Shown here piece by piece: positions 17,384 to 26,401 of a stretch of 64,000 bases of DNA; positions within the stretch are counted from its first letter, which is position 1; the number at the start of each line of letters is the position of its first letter. A program made the translations under genes and the position numbers. This DNA is from Streptomyces fildesensis. Its GTDB lineage: Bacteria; Actinomycetota; Actinomycetes; Streptomycetales; Streptomycetaceae. The stretch covers positions 390,229 to 454,228 of the forward strand of contig NZ_JAAIKO010000004.1 in NCBI RefSeq assembly GCF_016107395.1. Direction: 5' to 3'. The notes under the pieces are model-generated. The model made no database searches. It saw only the letters and a program-made list of their open reading frames with translations, and was not told where the DNA came from.

Positions 17384-17425
17384 GGGGGCGGCGTCTCGTG
17401 CGGAGACGCCGCCCCCACCTTTTTC
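17384..17425 (+). terminator. Intrinsic terminator after ppdK
   Basis: A perfect 14-bp stem, GGGGGCGGCGTCTC paired with GAGACGCCGCCCCC, has loop GTGCG and is followed by ACCTTTTTCCCC. It is a textbook rho-independent terminator 27 bp past the ppdK stop, and lies between ppdK and the convergent cell-wall protein gene. Confidence 0.92.
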
Positions 17426-17433
17426 CCCTGGGG

Positions 17434-18486
17434 TCAGTGGCTGCGGCGCCGACGGCGAGAGGTCAGCAGGAGGCCGCCGCCGACCGCGGCGGCTGCTCCG
17501 GCCGCGGTGAGCGCGGACCCGGTGCCGGCCCCTCCGGTGTCCGCGAGATGGTCGCCGGGCGCCGTGGTGGGTGCCGAGGTGGGCTTGGCGCCGCCGGTGG
17601 CCGGGGACGTGGGCTTGCCGGTCGGCTGCGCCGCCTTGTCGGCGACCTTGACCACCAGCGTGGTCGTGTTGTCGTTGATGTCCGGCTCCGTCGCCGGGAA
17701 TTCGGAGCTGACGCGGGCCTCCCGGCGCTGCTCCTTACCGAGTGCCGCGGGGTAGACCTTGAAGCGGAAGGTGTAGGTGATCGTTCCGCCGGGCGGCACC
17801 GGTGTGGTGGGTCGGCACAACAGGCCGTTTCCCTCGGTGGCGATGCCGCAGGTCTTGTCCCACTTCCCGTAGTACTCCATCTGCCTCGGGTAGTCGCCCG
17901 GGCCGCTGGTGAGGATGAACGGGAGGTCGGCCTCCTGGCCGTGATTGGTGACGACCAGCCGTGTGGTCACCGGTGTGCTGCCGGGCTGCACCGGGGTGGT
18001 GGGGCCGGTCCACTTGACGCTCCAGTCCGCGCCCGGCTTGACCAGCACCTCCTGTCGAGCGGTGTTGTCCTCCGGATGCGTGTCGACCGCGTCGCCGATG
18101 TCGGCCGTCGCCGTGATCGTCAGCCTGGTGCCGACCGGTACATCGTCCGCGACCTGGACGGTCAGACTCTGGCTATCAGGGCGACAGGCGATCTCCCGCT
18201 TGTTCGCCGACGTGGGCTCGCACGTACGTTCCACCACGGGAACGTACGTCATGCCCTCCGGCAGGTGCACCAAGCCGCGGAACGTGCTCAGTGTGCCCGA
18301 CTTCAGGTGCGTGAGGAGATAGAAGTGGAACTGCCGGCCGGGAGCCACCTGCGGGTGGAGGAACTGCATCTGGACGTCGGCGTCCACCGGGCCGGCATCC
18401 GCCTGCGCCTCGGCCGCCGGACCGGCCGCCAGCAGCAGCCCCGCGAGTCCCAATCCGGCCAGAATCGCCCTTGTGTGCCGTCCCAT
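17434..18486 (-). CDS. Secreted LAXTG-type sortase-anchored protein
   Basis: A 350-residue exported protein with a Sec signal peptide (RAILAGLGLAGLLLAAGPAAEA) and two DUF11-like beta-sandwich regions (residues about 40-150 and 150-280). A Pro/Thr/Gly-rich stalk follows, then a C-terminal sorting signal: LADTG, a hydrophobic helix (ALTAAGAAAAVGGGLLL) and an Arg tail. LAXTG is the motif read by class E sortases of streptomycetes, so covalent attachment to peptidoglycan is likely. ATG at 18486 has GAAGGGGA upstream. The biological role is not known. Confidence 0.88.
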   Translation of the reverse strand: MGRHTRAILAGLGLAGLLLAAGPAAEAQADAGPVDADVQMQFLHPQVAPGRQFHFYLLTHLKSGTLSTFRGLVHLPEGMTYVPVVERTCEPTSANKREIACRPDSQSLTVQVADDVPVGTRLTITATADIGDAVDTHPEDNTARQEVLVKPGADWSVKWTGPTTPVQPGSTPVTTRLVVTNHGQEADLPFILTSGPGDYPRQMEYYGKWDKTCGIATEGNGLLCRPTTPVPPGGTITYTFRFKVYPAALGKEQRREARVSSEFPATEPDINDNTTTLVVKVADKAAQPTGKPTSPATGGAKPTSAPTTAPGDHLADTGGAGTGSALTAAGAAAAVGGGLLLTSRRRRRSH

Positions 18487-18698
18487 CGGTGTCCCCTTCG
18501 CCCCGTGAGCCACAGAGCCGAAATGGCCATGTGTTCACTGCAAGACACCTGATGGCCATGGGAAGTTGTACGGGGCGCACCCTTCCCGTGGTCCCAGGAG
18601 CCCGTTCTCCCTCGTCGCCCCCCGTCGTTTCACCCCACGCCGCCCTGCCTCCACCTTTCGTCTCCACCCTTTTCCGGCGTATCTGCCATGATCCGAAC

Positions 18699-19511
18699 AT
18701 GACTGCTTCTCCCTCCCGAACCCCTCCCCGGCTGGTGGCCACCGACCTCGACGGCACGCTGCTGCGCAGCGACGGAACGGTCTCGGAGCGGACCCGGCGG
18801 GCGCTGCGGTCGGTGGCGGCCGCGGGCGCCGAGGTCGTCTTCGTGACGGCGCGGCCGCCGCGTTACGTGGACGGCATCGCCGAGGGCGCCGGGCACGAGG
18901 GGACCGCGATCTGCTGCAACGGCGCGATCGTCTACGACGTCCCCGGCCGGCAGTTCCTCGACGCACGGCTGATGCCGAACCCCGTCGCGCGCAAGGCGGC
19001 GGAGGCGCTCGTCGCGGTGCTGCCCGGCTCGACGCTCGCCCTGGAGACCGGCCACCGCCTCATCAGCGAGCGGGACTTCGGGAAGAAGGACTTCCAGGAG
19101 GTGATCGTGGAGACCGCCGCCGAGCTGTGGGAGTCGGACGAGGACATCGTCAAGCTCCTCGTGCACTCGTCGCGGCACCACGCGGACCGGATGATGACCG
19201 CGGCGCACGACGCGGCGCTCACCGGCGTCGAGGTCACGCACTCCGGCGGCTCCGGCATGCTGGAGATCAGCTCGCCCGGTGTCACCAAGGCCGGCACGCT
19301 CGCCCTGTGGTGCGCGGCCCGCGGGATCGGCGCCTCCGAGGTGGTCTCCTTCGGCGACATGCCGAACGACCTGTCCACCCTGACCTGGGCAGGAGCCGGC
19401 TACGCGATGAGCAACGCGCACCCGGACGTCCTGGCCGCGGCGCCGCTGCGGGCCGCCACGAACGATGAGGACGGGGTGGCGCGGGTGCTGGAGGAGCTCT
19501 ACGGCGGGTAG
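18699..19511 (+). CDS. HAD-superfamily phosphatase, Cof type
   Basis: A 270-residue cytosolic HAD hydrolase of the IIB (Cof/YbiV) group. Motif I is DLDGTLLRSDG at residues 16-26, motif II is the threonine in VVFVTARPP near residue 57, motif III is the lysine in GVTKAGTLALW, and motif IV is GDMPNDLSTLTWAG near residue 225. The cap domain is of the C2B type. The substrate, probably a sugar or nucleotide phosphate, cannot be read from sequence. ATG at 18699 was chosen as the start of the conserved region; the upstream frame is unconserved. Confidence 0.93.
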   Translation: MTASPSRTPPRLVATDLDGTLLRSDGTVSERTRRALRSVAAAGAEVVFVTARPPRYVDGIAEGAGHEGTAICCNGAIVYDVPGRQFLDARLMPNPVARKAAEALVAVLPGSTLALETGHRLISERDFGKKDFQEVIVETAAELWESDEDIVKLLVHSSRHHADRMMTAAHDAALTGVEVTHSGGSGMLEISSPGVTKAGTLALWCAARGIGASEVVSFGDMPNDLSTLTWAGAGYAMSNAHPDVLAAAPLRAATNDEDGVARVLEELYGG

Positions 19512-19560
19512 CACCCGCGCGCAGCGGTACGCGTTCCCCCGGCGCGTCCGATCCCGGGCC

Positions 19561-20475
19561 TCAGAACTTGTACGTCACACCCGTCAGCTGCTCGGACGCC
19601 GTCCACAGCATCTCGCCCGCGCGGTCGTCCTTCGTCCAGGAGGCGCGCCAGGAGCGGCTGGGCGCGCCGCGCCAGCCCTGCAGGCGGGGGCCGGTGAACG
19701 AATCGGGGGCCACGTCCGGTGCGGTGGCCGCGTAGAGCGTCGGCAGCGCGCCCGCCGCGGCCGACTGGCCGATGATCCGGTTGCCGATCCCGATGACGCG
19801 CTCGGCGCGCCTGCGGCCCTCCAGTTTGGCGCCCGCCGTCTGGAGATTCGTTTCGGCGTAGCCGGGGTGCGCGGCGGCGGCCACGATGTCCGCGCCCGTC
19901 GTCCCCAACTGCCGCGCCAACTCGTGGATGAACAGCAGATTGGCGCTCTTGGAGCGGCCGTACGCGATCCAGCGGCGGTAGCGGCGCTCGCTGTTCAGGT
20001 CGCCGAGATCCACGTTGGCGATCGCGTGCATCCCGCTGGAGACGCTGACGACCCGGGCCCCGGGTGTCGCGAGCAGCTTCGGCAGCAGCAGGCCGGTCAG
20101 GGCGAAGTGACCGAGGTGGTTGACGCCGAACTGCGTCTCGAACCCGTCGGCGGTCTGCGTGTACGGCAGGGCCATCACCCCCGCGTTGTTCACCAGCAGA
20201 TCCAGCCGGTCGCCCGCGAACTCCTCCGCGAAGGCCCGCACCGACCCCAGGTCCCCCAGGTCCAGCCGTTGGAACACGGCCCGCGCCTCCGGGACCTCGG
20301 CCACCAACCGGTCCGCCGCCGCCTGCCCGCGCTCCTCGCTGCGGCACGCCAGGACGACCAGCGCCCCGCGCCGCGCCAGTTCCTTCGCGGCGCAGTACCC
20401 GATGCCGCTGTTGGCCCCGGTCACCACGGCGGTGCGTCCGGTCTGGTCGGGGATGTCGTTCGCAGTCCAGCCCAT
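19561..20475 (-). CDS. Short-chain dehydrogenase/reductase
   Basis: This 304-residue NAD(P)-dependent oxidoreductase has the cofactor motif TGANSGIG near residue 20, NNAG near 95, the catalytic Ser in VVSVSSGMH and the Tyr-Lys pair in AYGRSKSAN. The length and the VNHLGHFALTG segment place it with the retinol-dehydrogenase/WW-domain-oxidoreductase-like group that is common in Streptomyces. It lies on the same strand as the hydrolase and PhzF-like genes and the siderophore operon but 134 bp downstream, so cotranscription is uncertain. Confidence 0.92.
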   Translation of the reverse strand: MGWTANDIPDQTGRTAVVTGANSGIGYCAAKELARRGALVVLACRSEERGQAAADRLVAEVPEARAVFQRLDLGDLGSVRAFAEEFAGDRLDLLVNNAGVMALPYTQTADGFETQFGVNHLGHFALTGLLLPKLLATPGARVVSVSSGMHAIANVDLGDLNSERRYRRWIAYGRSKSANLLFIHELARQLGTTGADIVAAAAHPGYAETNLQTAGAKLEGRRRAERVIGIGNRIIGQSAAAGALPTLYAATAPDVAPDSFTGPRLQGWRGAPSRSWRASWTKDDRAGEMLWTASEQLTGVTYKF

Positions 20476-20609
20476 GTGACCGGTTCTCCTCGTGTCGCTG
20501 GCCGAAATCCGGATCCCCCGGCGGTCAGCTTAGAGAGCGGGCCGCCGATGCACGAGGCATGTGCGTGACAGGACAAGAACGGCACGTACGCGTGCGGCCT
20601 CGCGGCCGG

Positions 20610-21380
20610 TCAGCGCCCCGCAGCGGGTACCGTTCCGCGCAGGAAGCCGACGAGAAGTTCGGTGACGGCGGCAGGCCGTTCCAGGCTGGGCAGATGGCCC
20701 GCCCAGGGCAGTTCGACGTGGCGGGCGTCGGCGAGCAGGCCGGGCAGGGCGGCGGCGATCTCCCGGAAGTCCGTCACGTCATGGGCGCCCGACACGGCGA
20801 GGCACGGCGCCGTGACCGCCGCCAGGTCGAACTCGGCCCTGATCGGCTCGAACTCCTCGAGGGCGGCCAGCTGTACGTCGAAGGCGCGCCGCTGCATCCC
20901 GCGCACCGCCTCCCGGACGTCCGGCCCGCCCGCAGGACCCACCCAGGTGTCGACCATCAGCTCCACCGCCCCGGCGACGTCCCCCGCCTCCAGCAGTTCG
21001 TCCTCCCGCGCGCCGATCGCGCGCAGCCCGGCGCTGACCTCATGTCCGGGAAGCGCGGAACAGAGCAGCGCCAGGGCGCTCACCCGCTCCGGCCGGCGCG
21101 CCGCGATCTCCAGAGCGACCCGGCCGCCGGAGGAGGACGCCACCAGCGCGGCCCGCTCGATGCCGAGGGTGTCGAGGAGGTCCAGCACGTCGTCGGCGTT
21201 GCTGTACGGCCGGTCCGGCACGGGACTGCGGCCGAACCCCCGGAAGTCGCACCGCACCGGCCGGTACCCGGCGTCGACCAGGTCCGTCCACTGCGCGTCC
21301 CACATCCGCCGGTCGCACACCCCGGAATGCAACAGCACCACGGCCGGGCCGTCTCCGGCCACGTCATGAGAAAGAGTCAT
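20610..21380 (-). CDS. Alpha/beta hydrolase
   Basis: A 256-residue alpha/beta-hydrolase fold protein. The oxyanion-hole segment is VLLHSGVCDRRMW near residue 15, the nucleophile elbow is VASSSGGRVALE near residue 95 (GxSxG-like with serine), an acid lies in the helical cap region, and a C-terminal histidine is in PWAGHLPSLE. It resembles small esterases/3-oxoadipate enol-lactonase-like hydrolases. ATG at 21380 begins the conserved strand. It follows the PhzF-like gene by 62 bp on the same strand and could be in the tail of the siderophore transcript. Confidence 0.9.
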   Translation of the reverse strand: MTLSHDVAGDGPAVVLLHSGVCDRRMWDAQWTDLVDAGYRPVRCDFRGFGRSPVPDRPYSNADDVLDLLDTLGIERAALVASSSGGRVALEIAARRPERVSALALLCSALPGHEVSAGLRAIGAREDELLEAGDVAGAVELMVDTWVGPAGGPDVREAVRGMQRRAFDVQLAALEEFEPIRAEFDLAAVTAPCLAVSGAHDVTDFREIAAALPGLLADARHVELPWAGHLPSLERPAAVTELLVGFLRGTVPAAGR

Positions 21381-21442
21381 CCGGCAGACCCTACTCAGCC
21401 GCGGTCCGGCCCACCCCTGGATCACCGGCCCCTCGCGCGCCT

Positions 21443-22084
21443 TCAGCGCACGGCTGCCACCCGGCCGCCCACGTCGATCGTGCCGTCCGGGCCCGGGCGG
21501 GTCAGGATCTGGGAGGCGGTGCCCTGGCGGATGTCGAGGGGGCGGGCGAGTTGGGCGGCGAGGACGATCGCGGAGGCGCCGGTCGCCTCGTCCTCGGTGA
21601 TCGCGTCGCCGCGGCGGGGGAAGCCGCGGGCGCGGACGCGGCCCGCCGCTTCGTCGGCCCAGGCCCAGGCGTAGAGCCAGCCCTCGCCCGGTGGCGGGGA
21701 GGGCAGGGCGTCGACCTCGGCGACCGTCGGGTACTGCTCGGTGCGGCGGCCGGGGGCCCAGGCGGCGCGGCCGCGGATCCAGGTGAAGTCGCCCTCCGTC
21801 CAGGCGGGGACGTCGCCGGCCGGCGGGCGCAGGAGGGACGACTTCAGGAGCCAGGCGGTGCCGGTGAGGGGGTGGCCGGCGAAGGGGAGTTCCACGCTGG
21901 GGGTGAAGATCCGAACGTCGCCGCGCTCCGCGTCGTCGATGAACACCGTCTCGCTGTAGCCGAGTTCGGCGGCGATCGCCTGGCGGGCGGCCGGGTCGGA
22001 GGAGTCGGCCGACACCACGCCCAGGAGGTTGCCGCCCCGGCCGTCGGGGCCGATGAACACCCGGAGCACTTCATGATCGGTCAT
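21443..22084 (-). CDS. Short PhzF-family isomerase-like protein
   Basis: The 213-residue protein matches the PhzF (phenazine biosynthesis/epimerase) family: N-terminal [17 protein letters not shown], the motif [19 protein letters not shown] near residue 65 and the C-terminal motif [14 protein letters not shown] near 170 (family ExPxTGSA). It is clearly shorter than the usual 260-300 residues, with a reduced central part, but there is no internal stop. It starts only 8 bp after the siderophore decarboxylase stop, so it is probably cotranscribed. A tailoring role in siderophore metabolism is possible but is inference. Confidence 0.8.
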   Translation of the reverse strand: MTDHEVLRVFIGPDGRGGNLLGVVSADSSDPAARQAIAAELGYSETVFIDDAERGDVRIFTPSVELPFAGHPLTGTAWLLKSSLLRPPAGDVPAWTEGDFTWIRGRAAWAPGRRTEQYPTVAEVDALPSPPPGEGWLYAWAWADEAAGRVRARGFPRRGDAITEDEATGASAIVLAAQLARPLDIRQGTASQILTRPGPDGTIDVGGRVAAVR

Positions 22085-22092
22085 GGGCCGAT

Positions 22093-23325
22093 TCAAGCAC
22101 TGCCCAGGAAGTGGAAGCCCGGCCGGGGATGCATCAGGAAGTCGTGGTGGGAGATGTTCCACGCGTACGCCCCGGCCAGCGCGAACACTACGCGGTCCCC
22201 GGCCCGCAGGCCGGGCGCCGGAACCCGGCGGGCGAGGACGTCCTTCGGGGTGCAGAGCTGGCCGGTGAGGGTGACGTGGTCCTGTCCGGCGGCGGGGCGC
22301 GGCCAGGGGTGCGGCCAGTGGCCGACGGGCAGGACCTCGCAGGGCTGGTCGTGGCCCTTCGTCGCCGGGGTGCGCAGATGGTGGGTGCCGCCGCGCAGCA
22401 CGGCGAACTCCTCACCGTGGCTGGGCTTCACGTCCAGCGCCTCGGTGGCGTACCAGCCGCAGTAGGCGCTGAGGGCGCGGCCCGGCTCGATACGCAGCAG
22501 CAGGCCGGGGTGGGCGGCGATGAGGCGCGCGAGGCCTTCGCCGTAGGCGGTCCAGTCGAAGCGGGCGCCGGGATCGGCGTAGTCCACGGTCATGCCACCG
22601 CCGACGTTCACCTCGGGCAGCGCGATGCCGTGCCGGGCGGCCAGGCCCACCGCGAACGCCACCACCTCGGCGGCCACGGCGAGCTGCGCCGTCGCGTCGA
22701 GGCCGCTGGCGAGGTGGGCGTGGATGCCGCGCAGCTCCAGTTGGGGGTGGCTGCCGTCGGTGAGCAGCCGGACGGCGCTGTCGGCCTGTGCGGGGTCGAG
22801 GCCGAACGGGGTCGGGCAGCCGCCCATCGCCAGTGAACTGCCTTCCAGCGCCGCGCCCGGCACCGGCAGGTTGAAGCGCAGCAGGACGGGAACGGTCCGG
22901 CCGGGGGCCGGCCGCGCGGCGAGGTGGCCGAGCATGCGCAGCTCGTACTCGCTCTCCACGTGGAAGCGTTCCACGCCCAGCTCCAGCGCCGCCGCGATCT
23001 CGGCCGGGGTCTTGCCGGGCCCGCCGAAGGCCAGCGGGCGGTCCGGGACGGCCTTGCGGACATGGGTCAGTTCGCCGCCGGAGGAGACCTCGAAACCGTC
23101 GACGTACGGGGCGAGCGCGGTCAGGATCTCCGGCTCGGGGTTGGCCTTGGCGGCGTAGTAGAGCTCGACGCGCTCGGGGAGCGCGGCCCGTACGGCGGCG
23201 GCGTGGGCGCGCAGCTCCGCCAGGTCGTAGAGGTAGGCGGGCAGGTCGTCGGCGGCGAGGTACGTGGCCCGGTCGCGGACCGCGTCGGTCAGCAGCGCCG
23301 GGCCGGCGGAGGAGTTCGGGGTCAT
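22093..23325 (-). CDS. PLP-dependent type III decarboxylase, PvsE-like
   Basis: A 410-residue fold-type III decarboxylase (diaminopimelate/ornithine decarboxylase-like alanine-racemase barrel). The PLP lysine is in [10 protein letters not shown] at K60. The glycine-rich phosphate loop is [10 protein letters not shown], the [12 protein letters not shown] segment follows, and a C-terminal beta-domain has [20 protein letters not shown]. In NIS siderophore clusters such enzymes (PvsE, SbnH, AlcE-like context) decarboxylate an amino acid, or an amino acid already attached to citrate, to give an amine. Its ATG overlaps the preceding synthetase stop as ATGA. It is the last of five genes in pvsABCDE order. 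Confidence 0.9.
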   Translation of the reverse strand: MTPNSSAGPALLTDAVRDRATYLAADDLPAYLYDLAELRAHAAAVRAALPERVELYYAAKANPEPEILTALAPYVDGFEVSSGGELTHVRKAVPDRPLAFGGPGKTPAEIAAALELGVERFHVESEYELRMLGHLAARPAPGRTVPVLLRFNLPVPGAALEGSSLAMGGCPTPFGLDPAQADSAVRLLTDGSHPQLELRGIHAHLASGLDATAQLAVAAEVVAFAVGLAARHGIALPEVNVGGGMTVDYADPGARFDWTAYGEGLARLIAAHPGLLLRIEPGRALSAYCGWYATEALDVKPSHGEEFAVLRGGTHHLRTPATKGHDQPCEVLPVGHWPHPWPRPAAGQDHVTLTGQLCTPKDVLARRVPAPGLRAGDRVVFALAGAYAWNISHHDFLMHPRPGFHFLGSA

Positions 23326-25151
23326 CGGGTGCTCCAGGGCTCGGTCCGGTCGCTGTCGTCGCCGCCGGTTCCGCAGCCCGCCGCGCCCGGCGCCGACGCC
23401 CCCGACAGCACGTCCTCGGCCAGCGGAGACGGCAGCCGTACGTAGCCGGCCTCGCGGTCCGCCTTGCGCTCCCAGCGCGTCAGGAGGTTGGCCTTGGCGG
23501 GCAGCGGGACCCCGGCGAGCAGGGCGCTGAGCCGGGGCGGGCAGCCGTGGTCGTCCGCGTACTCGCGCAGCACGCCGTGCACCCGCGCCCACAGCGCCGT
23601 CTCGGACTGCGGGTGCAGATCGGCGAGGGCCGCGAGCAGTTCGGCGACGTGGTTGACGAGCAGGCAGTAGATGACGCGGTCCCAGCCGCGTTCCGCGTCG
23701 TACGTCATGGGGGCCGCGACATCGGCGGGCAGCGCGGCGAGGGTGGCGGCATGGTGCTCGGGGAGGAGCTTGGTGCCCTCCAGATCGCGGAAGAGCACCT
23801 GGACCGGGAAGCCGTCGCCGTCCACCCCGATCAGCACGTTCTGCAGATGCGGTTCCAGCACGACGCCGTGGTCGAAATAGGCGGCGAGCACCGGCGGGAG
23901 CAGCAGTCGCAGATACGCCGTCCACCAGTCGAGGGCGGCCTGTGGGCCCGCCCCGTCGAGGAGCCGCGAGATGTGCGCGGAGCCGGTGGGGTACTCGTCG
24001 GCGACGGCGGCCGCCAGCAGCGGGGTGACACCGGGGCGCAGATGCGCGGCCAGGCCGTCGCGGACGATGACGCCGAAGCCTTCCAGCAGGCCGATGTCCG
24101 GGCGCCCGTCGGCGCCGGGCAGCGCGAGGCTGCGGTACGCGGGCTCCCGCAGCATGGCGCTGTCCGGGAAGCGCCCGGCCAGGTCGGCGAGGACCGGCGC
24201 CAGCAGGCGGGTGAGCGCGACCGCGCCGGACAGTTCGTAAGCGGCGTTCTTCCGCAGGCAGTTGGTGATCCGGATGTTGAGGCTGAACTTGAGGAACGTG
24301 TCGCCGTCGTACAGCGTGCGGACCGACGCGGTCGGTGCCGCGGCCGCGTCGCCGGTGCCCAGGTCGAGGATGTCGCCGCAGGCCAGGGCGGCGCGCAGCG
24401 CCGGGTGGTCGTGCAGCAGCCCGTACTGCCACGGGTGCGCGGGCAGCAGCCGGTAGCCGGCGGGCACCGGCCGCAGCCGGTCCAGCGGGTCGGCGGCGCC
24501 GGGTTCGCTGCGCTCCTCCGCGATCAGGTGCTCGCGGACGGCGAAGTGCCGCAGCGGGAACGTCGCGCCCGCCTCCGGGGCGTACGCGGCCCACGACGCC
24601 GGGTCGCCGGTGCGCGCCTTGGGGGTGGGGTGGAAGCGGTGACCGAACAGCAGGGACCGCTCGGACTCCAGGTAGTCGGGGGCGCCGGGACCGTCGTCGC
24701 TGCCGGGCACCGGACGGGGGAGCGACAGCGCGGCGGCGACGCCCCGGTGGCTGGAGACGATCTGGTCGAGGAACTCGTCGTTGCGCACCCCGGTGCGCAG
24801 TGACAGCTCGTCGTGCACGTACTCGGCGAGTCGGTACCAGTCCAACTCCTTCCACCCGTCCGCGTGTTGCTCCGCGACGGGGCCGGTGAACCGGTGGGCG
24901 CCGATGAGCGAGGTGCGACGCAGCGCGACACGCAGCAGCGCGTCCGCGCGGGGCAGCCGCAGCAGGAGGTGGCCGTCCGCGACCGCGGTCTGGTGCTCGG
25001 GTCCCGATACCTCGCGGAGCAGGCAGTTGAGGAGGGTGTGGGCCACGACGTCATCGGCGTCGGGAAGACCGCTGGCGTGAAGACCGCTGGCGGAAAGGGC
25101 GCTGGCGGAAAGGCCGGCGGAAGGCTGCGCGAGGTGCAGGGGAAGCGTCAT
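23322..25151 (-). CDS. NIS siderophore synthetase (IucA/IucC family), PvsD position
   Basis: A 609-residue ATP-dependent ligase that adenylates a carboxylate and couples it to an amine or alcohol. Family motifs include FGHRFHPTPKARTG near residue 180, RLLPAHPWQYG near 245, the ATP-binding segment FLKFSLNIRITNCLRKNAAY near 310 and VLEPHLQNVL near 450. A C-terminal FhuF-like region ends the protein. ATG at 25151 has GGAG at proper spacing; an ATG at 25163 overlapping the MFS stop would add four residues. The N-terminus carries an imperfect repeat (SASALSASGLHASGLPD), encoded by tandemly repeated DNA at 25075-25125, which is unusual for the family. Confidence 0.93.
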   Translation of the reverse strand: MTLPLHLAQPSAGLSASALSASGLHASGLPDADDVVAHTLLNCLLREVSGPEHQTAVADGHLLLRLPRADALLRVALRRTSLIGAHRFTGPVAEQHADGWKELDWYRLAEYVHDELSLRTGVRNDEFLDQIVSSHRGVAAALSLPRPVPGSDDGPGAPDYLESERSLLFGHRFHPTPKARTGDPASWAAYAPEAGATFPLRHFAVREHLIAEERSEPGAADPLDRLRPVPAGYRLLPAHPWQYGLLHDHPALRAALACGDILDLGTGDAAAAPTASVRTLYDGDTFLKFSLNIRITNCLRKNAAYELSGAVALTRLLAPVLADLAGRFPDSAMLREPAYRSLALPGADGRPDIGLLEGFGVIVRDGLAAHLRPGVTPLLAAAVADEYPTGSAHISRLLDGAGPQAALDWWTAYLRLLLPPVLAAYFDHGVVLEPHLQNVLIGVDGDGFPVQVLFRDLEGTKLLPEHHAATLAALPADVAAPMTYDAERGWDRVIYCLLVNHVAELLAALADLHPQSETALWARVHGVLREYADDHGCPPRLSALLAGVPLPAKANLLTRWERKADREAGYVRLPSPLAEDVLSGASAPGAAGCGTGGDDSDRTEPWSTR

Positions 25152-25162
25152 CAACGGCTCCA

Positions 25163-26401
25163 TCAAGGGTGCGAGAAGAGAGCGTGTACGGCGGCTGCGA
25201 CGGTGATCAGAGCGACGGCGGTGCCCGCGAGCACGGGCGCGGTCGGTCCGAAGGCGCTGTTGCCGAGTGCGGCGACCACTCCGGCGGCGACGGCCCCGCC
25301 CTTGGAGACGAACTCCAGGGAGCCGAACATCCTTCCCGGCGAGCGGCCTTGCACCGCGTCGGCGGCGAGCAGGGACAGACCGACCAGGCCGAGCGTGAGC
25401 CCGGCGCCGAGCAGCAGCCGGACGGCCGTGAACGTGATCAGCGAACCGGCCACGGCATGCCCCGCGAGACCCGCGGTCACCGCCGTGAAACCGAGGGCGA
25501 TACCGAGCCGGGGGCGGTTGCGGAAGGCGGAGTGCACGGGCGCCGCGAAGAGCAGGTAACACAGGTGCGGCAGGGCGAAGAGCGACCCGGAGACGACCGG
25601 GGAGATCCCCGATATTCGGTCCCCGAGCAGGGCGATGAGGTAGGGGAACGAGATCACGGTCGAGAAGACGAACGCGAACTCGAAGAGGTACAGCTCCCGC
25701 AGGAGCCCGCGCTGCGCGGTGACCGGCGGCGCTACCACCGCGATCTCGACCGGCTCAGCTCCGAGCATCTGCTGCTCCGCCCGCGGCTTCTCCATGACCA
25801 CGACGGTCTCGCGCGGTTCCGGCAGTGCCAGCAGCATCGCCGCGGCGCCCAGCGGGAGCAGCGCGAGCAGCGCGTACTGGCGGTGCGGGGAGAGCCAGGG
25901 GGACAGCGTGCCGACCACGATGGGCGCGGCGACGAGGGCGGCGCGGGCGCTGCCCTGCATCAGGGTCAGGGCCCAGGACAGCCGGGTGCCGTCCAGCCCC
26001 GCCGCGAGATAGCCGTTGGTGGCGGCGAAGGTGCCGCCGAGGATGCCCTGCAGCACGAGGGCGGCGGTGAAGGTGGGCAGCGAGTCGGCGGCCCCGGCCA
26101 GCAGGAACGACAGCGCCAGCCCGAACTGGGCCCGCAGCAGAAGCCGTTTGCGGCCGTAGCGGTCGGCCAGCCGCCCCCACAGCGGGGCGGCGAGGCCGCC
26201 GAAGACCGTCGGGACGATGTAGAGCAGCCCGGCCCAGTGCGCGGTCGGGTCACCCAGCTCCGGCAGGATGGACGTCAGGTACGGGGGCAGGCCGAGCGCG
26301 GCGAACGAGGCGACGAAGTAGCAGGCCGCGACGGCGTGCACCTGGCGGCGCCCCAGGGCGGGAGCCGGAGCGGCGGAAATCGTCGCCGCCTCGGCGCTCA
26401 C
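25163..26401 (-). CDS. MFS siderophore exporter, PvsC position
   Basis: This 412-residue 12-helix major facilitator begins VHAVAACYFVASFAALGLPP. Motif A is GRLADRYGRKRLLLRAQ near residue 80, a central cytoplasmic loop (MEKPRAEQQMLGAEPVE) separates the halves, and the second half ends with GPTAPVLAGTAVALI. GTG at 26401 overlaps the upstream synthetase stop as GTGA, so it is embedded in the siderophore operon. By position it matches pvsC, the vibrioferrin exporter gene, so siderophore secretion is the likely role. Confidence 0.9.
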   Translation of the reverse strand: MSAEAATISAAPAPALGRRQVHAVAACYFVASFAALGLPPYLTSILPELGDPTAHWAGLLYIVPTVFGGLAAPLWGRLADRYGRKRLLLRAQFGLALSFLLAGAADSLPTFTAALVLQGILGGTFAATNGYLAAGLDGTRLSWALTLMQGSARAALVAAPIVVGTLSPWLSPHRQYALLALLPLGAAAMLLALPEPRETVVVMEKPRAEQQMLGAEPVEIAVVAPPVTAQRGLLRELYLFEFAFVFSTVISFPYLIALLGDRISGISPVVSGSLFALPHLCYLLFAAPVHSAFRNRPRLGIALGFTAVTAGLAGHAVAGSLITFTAVRLLLGAGLTLGLVGLSLLAADAVQGRSPGRMFGSLEFVSKGGAVAAGVVAALGNSAFGPTAPVLAGTAVALITVAAAVHALFSHP

